This document shows, piece after piece, positions 58,398 to 64,000 of a stretch of DNA of 64,000 nucleotides. Source of the stretch: Dama dama (taxonomy: Eukaryota; Chordata; Mammalia; Artiodactyla; Cervidae); NCBI RefSeq assembly GCF_033118175.1, contig NC_083701.1:52837001-52901000 (forward strand). The letters run 5' to 3'. Position numbers and translations under genes: made by a program. Position 1 is the stretch's first letter; each line of letters opens with the position of its first letter. The notes beneath the pieces were generated by a model. That model was not told where the DNA came from and ran no database searches. It worked only from the letters and a program-made list of their open reading frames with translations.

Positions 58398-58668
58398 CTC
58401 AATTCAGTCGCTCAGTCGTGTCCGACTCTTTGTGACCCCATGAACCACAGCACGCCAGACCTCCCTGTCCATCACCAACTCCCGGAGTTCACCCAAACTC
58501 ATGTCCATCGAGTTGGTGATGCCATCCAGCCATCTCATCCCCTGTCGTCCCCTTCTCCTCCCGCCTTCAATCTTTGCCAGTATCAGGGTCTTTTCCAGTG
58601 AGTCAGCTCTTCGCATCAGGTGGCCAAAGTATTAGAATTTCAGCTTCAACATCAGTCCTTCCAATGAA
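58398..58668 (-). mobile_element. BovB 3' fragment
   Basis: Antisense, 'tcaattcagtcgctcagtcg' to 'cagtccttccaatgaa'. The minus frame 58616-58404 is open over 70 codons of the RT C-terminus, including KIEGGRRRGRQGMRWLDGIT. A young-looking copy close to the Bov-tA. Confidence 0.92.
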
Positions 58669-60059
58669 TGGGCCACTAAATGGCATCATTATGCTTCTGA
58701 AATTCACCAAATGAGTGGGTAACAAACAACCAAAGATGATAAATATATTTTTTCCTATTAAGGTTTCAGATGTTTTACAATAAAGGGAGAAAAAAAGAAA
58801 AAATATTCATACATAAGATGCTAAGAAATTTTGTGTCATGTTGTGTTTTTAAATAATCTATATGCTATTACGCTATTAAGATAGTGGTTTTAACATGCAA
58901 AAATTATGTCCACAAAAGGGCATAATATATATCCCTGGTGAAACTGAACCTTGTTATCCAGTCATATTTACTGAGCCTCTTCTTGTTTATTCTAGCCAAA
59001 CTAACAACACAAAAAGGTTTGAAAATTAAAGATTAGCTTTGTGACACAGTCACCAGCTTTTGAAATATTTGGAAATCAATGAACTTTATTAATTATTGGT
59101 GCTTTTGCTTTTCATTTAAGCAGATAATAAAAATAGGCATGTCTATCTCACACAACATAAGATCAATAAATAACACCCAAAGCAGTTAATTCTGCCCTCA
59201 CATATTAATCGTGGCTGTGAGAGACTGCACTATTGATTAAAGATATAGATGTCCTAGTTGGCCCTATGTAATGACTCATCAGTGATGAATATAAAGCTCT
59301 GATTGTCACAAAACAGTGCTTTCTGAACAATGTTACCTCTTTTCTCGTGTTCGGTTTACTCTCTCTGAAGACAGTAAAGCAAGTAAAGGGCTTAATCTGA
59401 AAAAAAAAGAAATGGCATAAAACAATAGGATATAAAAACTGTGACTAGTAAAATTGATTCCACTTCTGTGCCAAAGTTAATGCATCATAGACTATCCTGG
59501 ACTGACTGAAAGATTTGTAAATCAATTCACTTTATTTTAACAATTTGTATCTCTCCTTTTCAATTCATCAGCTAATAAATGTATCACAAGAATATACAGT
59601 TTTTTTCTTTATTTTCCTGCTCTAGCACCTTCATAGCAATTATACACCAGGGGTCTTGAAGAGCCTCAATTGTTTATACAACCGTATTTTGCACTTCCAT
59701 TTCATGAACTGACTGAACCCCAGGTTAACTTCTTAGTAACAGTAGAATTGATATACATCTAAGCTAGAATTTTCTTGACTGTTAATTCCACATCACAGCC
59801 TCATAAAAACACTGAGCACAGATGAAAGTGGTATGCACTTTTCTGGGAAACTTTTAATGTGGGGGACAGGAAGAGTGTTAGAATTAGTAAAACATCCACA
59901 CTGGGGACATGGGATATCAGGTTCAAAGTGAACTTAGGTTAACAATGAATTTCTTATTTCTCCCAAGCTTGAATTGTGATCTCTCCTTCTTTTAGTGATT
60001 TCATCTATCCCAATAACTTCAACCATCCCCCTTTTAAGAGCTCCCTGAATTATTGCACA
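58669..60059. other. Long unique stretch (1.4 kb)
   Basis: No repeat or gene recognised. Contains a TGACTCA (AP-1-like) site at 59272-59278. Its use is unknown. Confidence 0.4.
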
Positions 60060-60215
60060 GTGCTTCTGCATTACACAGAGATGGGTCTGAATCTTGGCAT
60101 GTCAGTTTACTAACGTGAACCTGTTGCAAGTTAATAAAATTCTCTAATCTGTAAAATGGGTATAATATTCGCTTTAATTTAAGTGTATTGTGAGAATTAA
60201 TAAGACAGTGAATTT
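60060..60215 (+). mobile_element. MIR SINE
   Basis: 'gaatcttggcatgtcagttt', then 'ctctaatctgtaaaatgggt', 'ataatattcgctt' and 'gtgagaattaata'. A typical diverged MIR. Confidence 0.65.
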
Positions 60216-61160
60216 AAAATGTGGAAAAAATTGTCGGCCAGAGTAACTACTCATTGAAATTTATAATGATAATGTCTATGCAAATTAGCGTTTTTATTTC
60301 CATTTGGATCAACACATTGATTCATCCCTTCCTTACTTTGAGTCTAAATGTCTACAGTGATTTTCCTTTCTGGTAGTTTTTTTTTTGTATCCTTCTCTAT
60401 GGTTATTATATGAACAATGGAAAATTTAGAGAAGGAAAGGAAGCATCATTAATCTCACCTATACCATTTTCTGTGAATGTTTCACATAGTTTAGTTTTTA
60501 ATTTTTTATAATTAAAAAATTAATTATTTAATAATCTGCAAAGCTTAAATGTTAATCCACCTAAAATGCCTACTGCACTCTCCTTTGAGCCTGACCTTCA
60601 AGGCTCATTCTGTATACTCTGATGAATCCCTTACTGATATGAGCTCTTGAGAACTCCAGTTCTTATATTTAGCTGACTTCTTAACATCATTACTTGAATG
60701 TTTCAAAGGCACCATAACCCTAACAAATCCAAAACTAACTAAAATATGTGATTCCCACATTTTTTTTTTTTTCATTTCTTAACATGGTAACACCGCTTAC
60801 ACAGTTGCTTAGGTCAGAAAACTTCATCATCAGACCCACCATCTAAATGACCAGCAAGCCTGTTGCTTCTGCACAATGCATCTCAAGTCCTAGCTTGGGT
60901 CTCCATGCCCAAGCTGCACCCTGTTACTACACCATCCTAATTCCATGCTTGACCTTTTTCCTCTTATTCTCTGCATATCAGCCCGACTAATAGGAAACTT
61001 TAAAGAAAAAACAAGTTCTTGTCTTTTACTTTTAACCAACTCATCTTTCTATGCATGCTTTTTCTTGGTTCAGTTTGTGCTGTAAATAAAAAATGTATTT
61101 GGCCTCTTTTAAATTAATTATTAAAAGATGATTATAGTATTATAACATCATTATGTCATT
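60216..61160. other. Mostly unique DNA
   Basis: No gene recognised. T-tract at about 60759-60772. Segments around 60860-60980 are faintly L2-like but not enough to call. Confidence 0.4.
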
Positions 61161-61164
61161 CCTG

Positions 61165-61440
61165 TAATTAAAACCTTCAAGGCTTCCTTTTGTACATGTA
61201 ATAAAAATGTGACTTCTTTATGGGGACTTATTAGGCTAAAGTCTGGCCTCGCCAGTCGCTCCAGCTTCACTTTTTGTTACTTCCTACCTCACACACTGTG
61301 CTCCGGATGCGACTGCCACCTCTCAGCCCCTCGAATGTGTCAAGTTCATTCTTGGGGCAAGATTTTTGCTCAAGCTGTTTCTCCATACAAAACCCAAGTC
61401 AGCCTCTCTTTTGGTTTTCAATTGTATGTTTTTCCAATGA
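61165..61440 (+). mobile_element. L2 LINE fragment
   Basis: L2-like order: 'aaaaccttcaaggcttcctt', 'ttaggctaaagtctggcctc', 'cttcctacctcacacactgt' and 'ttgctcaagctgtttctcca'. Confidence 0.5.
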
Positions 61441-61469
61441 AAACGTGGCTACGTGCCACCCCTATGTAA

Positions 61470-61566
61470 TGTGTGTGTGTAGTCAGTCATGTCTGACACT
61501 TTGCAACTCCACAGACTGTAGCCCGCCAGGTTCCTTTGTCCTTGGGATTTTCCAGACAGGAATACC
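61470..61566 (-). mobile_element. Bov-A fragment
   Basis: Tail side only, 'gtgtgtagtcagtcatgtct' to 'gggattttccagacaggaat'. 5'-truncated. Confidence 0.85.
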
Positions 61567-61589
61567 CCTATCTAATAGAAGGTACTATA

Positions 61590-62035
61590 AGGGTTTCACA
61601 GGATTTGGACTCATCAAGGAAAAGATGTAACCACGCAGAAGCAGTAACACACGTAATTTGTCTAAGCGACCCTCTAACAGGTTTACCTGAAGGTTGAGGT
61701 CTCTCATAGAAGGAGACTGTTTAGAGCTTATAGTGTTGAGAAGAGGGATCCCATCCAGAAGAGGAGAGCAAGAAAACTCTGAGGACAGAGAGGGACCAGA
61801 TAGGTACTTTAATGTGTCTAGATGGATGTTGCTCAGCAACATGGTGTGGAGTGTCTGAGTTAGAGAGCTCAGAAGGGCAGCAGTGGCTTAGGTCTTTATA
61901 GCCCGATGGTTTGATTAACTATGTAATAGATCCTAGGCAGAGTTTCTCTAGGGATGCAAATCAGGCAGACCATAAGGCTAAACGTCTGAGCTCACCCTGC
62001 TGTGAAAGAGTAACGACTCAATGACCAATATACAA
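61590..62035 (-). mobile_element. Possible endogenous-retrovirus LTR
   Basis: Read on the minus strand: 'gggctataaagacctaag' (TATA-like, complement of about 61895), about 90 bases later 'gacacattaaagtacc' (polyadenylation-signal-like, complement of about 61810), then a pyrimidine-rich 'ggtccctctctgtcctcaga'. This spacing is LTR-like (U3-R-U5). No partner LTR or internal region is seen. Family unknown. Confidence 0.35.
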
Positions 62036-62044
62036 AGACCATTT

Positions 62045-62232
62045 TTGGTTGTTGCTGTTCAGTGCCCAGTCGTGTCCGACTCTTCGCAACCCCATGGACT
62101 GCAGCACGCCAGGCCTCCCTATCCCTCACCATCTCCCAGAGTTTGCCCAAGTTCACGTCCATTGCATCGGTGGTGCCATCCTCTGAAGGAGAAGAGAGCA
62201 TCAGAGGACGAGATGGCTGAATGGCATCATAT
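62045..62232 (-). mobile_element. BovB 3' fragment with inverted 5' tip
   Basis: 62050 to about 62178 is antisense BovB. At about 62188-62232 the text switches to sense BovB (ggagaagagagcatcagagg, then acgagatggctgaatggcat). The two parts come from adjacent, partly overlapping BovB positions, as twin-priming inversions do. Confidence 0.75.
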
Positions 62233-62669
62233 AGAAAGTACTTATTTGATAAAGCTTGTTATAGGATAGGGAATCAGTATGAAATCTTCCACTGATATAC
62301 TCCTGCTTTTATGGTCCAAATCAACAAACTCTATATTTTTTCTAAATACCTCCTAAGAAATATTATTTGGAACAATGCCCTATTAAACTGCTCAGTTCTT
62401 CCTGAGTGATTTTTTTTTCTTTTTTACTTTACAACTAGTCATCAGAGTGAGAGTGTGAAAATTATGATTATTAGTCATCTGTTTGGTATTAATGATTCTT
62501 TCAAAATTACTCTCCCTAAATCTTTACTTGGCAAAATATTTCTTATCTAACCTGACCCCAAGTTACTAAATATCAATAACTTTCCCTTACTCAGAATTTG
62601 ATAGCAATCCACTAGAAAGTTCAATATATATATATTAAAAATATTATATATTTTAAAATTCTTCATTTC
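62233..62669. other. Unique AT-rich DNA
   Basis: No feature recognised. A small (TA)n run lies at about 62624-62652. Confidence 0.4.
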
Positions 62670-63775
62670 TGACAAAACTTTAGATTGACATACAGAAGAA
62701 AGAAGACATGAATAACTAAAATCAGAAATAATAACGGGGATATACTACTGACCTTACAGAAATAAAGAGGAATATGAGGGAATACTATAAACTGTTGCAT
62801 GCCAAAAAAAGTACATAACCTAAATTAAATGGAAAATCTCCTAGAAACACACAAATTACCTAAGCTGATTCAAGAAGAAATAGAAAACGCCAATAGATAT
62901 ATAACAAGTAAAGAGACTGAATCAGTAATCAAAAACCTCCTAGCAAAGAAAAAACCATGGTCAGGGAAAGTCCAGGACTAGATGGCTTCACTGGTAAATT
63001 CTACCAAACATTTAAAAATTAACATTCATCCTTCTCAAACTCTGTCTAAAAATTAAGAAAAAAAAGGAACACTTTCTAACTCATTCTATGAAGCCAGCAT
63101 TACTCTGATACTGATACTGAAATCAAATTAAGCATCAGAACAAAAGAAAAATACAGACCAAAATCTTTTGTGAAAACAATGTAAAAATTCTGAACTAAAT
63201 GCCAACAAGTCAAACTCAACATCATGTTAAAAAGATTATACAACTTGACCCAGTGAGATTTATTCAAGAAATATAAGGTTAGGGGTGAGGGAGCATTCAG
63301 TATAAGAAAATCAATCATCACTGGAACACTACGTTTATACAATGAAGGAAAACAACCATATGATCATATCAGTAGATACATAAAAGGTATTTCGATTACT
63401 CCAATGCTTTCATGATTAAAAACATTAAAAGAAATTTAGGAATATAAGGAAACTTCTTCAAAATGATTAAAGAACATTTATTTTAAAATCTCAAGCATCA
63501 TCCTCAGTGGTAGAAGACTGAAATCTTTCCCCCTAAGACCAGATTAAAAAGAGGTGGAGAAAGAGGGAGTTAATGGTTACTAGGAAGCGTTTCTGTCTGG
63601 AGAATTAATAAAGTTCTGGAAATAGTGGTGATGGTTGCACAGAATTATGGGTATAATTAATGCCACTGAATTGTACACTTTCAATGGTTAAAATGGCATA
63701 CTTTATGTTAAATCTTATCCCAATAATATTTTAAAATTCATTATTGAAAATTAATAAAACCAAATGAGTGTAAAA
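62670..63775 (+). mobile_element. Old L1 with internal deletion
   Basis: Sense ORF2 from before the RT domain: 'actaaaatcagaaataataa', 'gaccttacagaaataaagag' and 'gtccaggactagatggcttc' (the RT block usually read as PGPDGF). The text runs to 'catcctcagtggtagaaga' at 63498, then jumps at about 63535 to an old L1 3' UTR (gtggtgatggttgcacagaa ... ccactgaattgtacacttt) ending near 63770. The C-terminal half of ORF2 is missing. No usable frame. Confidence 0.8.
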
Positions 63776-64000
63776 GAAATGTAAATAGTTAAACTTTAAA
63801 AGAATCTTTAAAGTCAGCTTAAAGTATTTATCCTTCAGAAATTATTGAAGTTTAAACCACAAAGAATATTATATATTTCACATAATACATACTAGAAAAA
63901 CATAATTACTAGCTATGTAGTATAATTGAGTGACATGGTTTCTTGCTTAAATACAGTGATTTAAAATAAACTTTTAATAGCAGTAACATAGAAACCTGTA

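Noticed and set aside
1..64000. CRISPR array, operon, prophage or other microbial system
   Set aside because: The whole window is interspersed with ruminant SINEs and LINEs. No regularly spaced repeats or dense bacterial-type coding.

Overview
This is an AT-rich stretch of a ruminant nuclear genome (cattle, sheep, goat or deer type). The evidence is the repeat content: about thirty tRNA-Glu/Bov-A SINEs (Bov-tA, Bov-A2), a dozen or so BovB (RTE) LINE fragments, artiodactyl CHR-type SINEs and ruminant L1 copies. These lie on an older mammalian background of MIR, L2, MER5 and MLT1-type LTR pieces. Species cannot be fixed from sequence alone. I found no recognisable host protein-coding gene, rRNA, intact tRNA, CRISPR or operon. 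The window is a gene desert or part of a very long intron.

Layout. 1-5.9 kb: MIR, an old LTR-like block (290-705), Bov-tA, a BovB fragment and AT-rich unique DNA. 5.9-8.9 kb: one young 3.0-kb minus-strand L1 insertion. It holds an open reading frame for the C-terminal part of ORF2 and appears to carry about 690 bp of foreign 3' flank (a 3' transduction) inside a 12-bp target-site duplication. 8.9-16 kb: unique DNA, an old L1 with an inverted 5' part (10.55-11.59 kb), MIR, BovB pieces and a CHR SINE. 16-21.5 kb: Bov-A2, Bov-tA, BovB, a dead tRNA-Val copy, a (TC)n tract and a short L1 end. 21.5-35 kb: SINEs, L2, MIR, MER5, an old L1 with a nested Bov-tA, a young L1 end (28.05 kb) and CHR SINEs. 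35.4-37.4 kb: old L1 with a nested BovB and a nested Bov-tA. 38-51 kb: SINEs, an L2, LTR-like DNA with a perfect 100-bp tandem duplication, and long unique tracts. 51.8-53.7 kb: the longest BovB copy, with a dead reverse-transcriptase active site and an unusual poly(A)-only insertion. 54-64 kb: SINE, BovB, MLT1, L2 and LTR-like pieces, then an old L1 to 63.77 kb.

There is no gene network to describe. The interest lies in retrotransposition by-products: an L1 3' transduction, a probable SINE 3' transduction, a poly(A)-only insertion flanked by a target duplication, two twin-priming-type inversions, and nested insertions with readable target duplications. Family names were assigned by recognising consensus patterns from memory. 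No database search was run, so subfamily names and the outer edges of old repeats are approximate.
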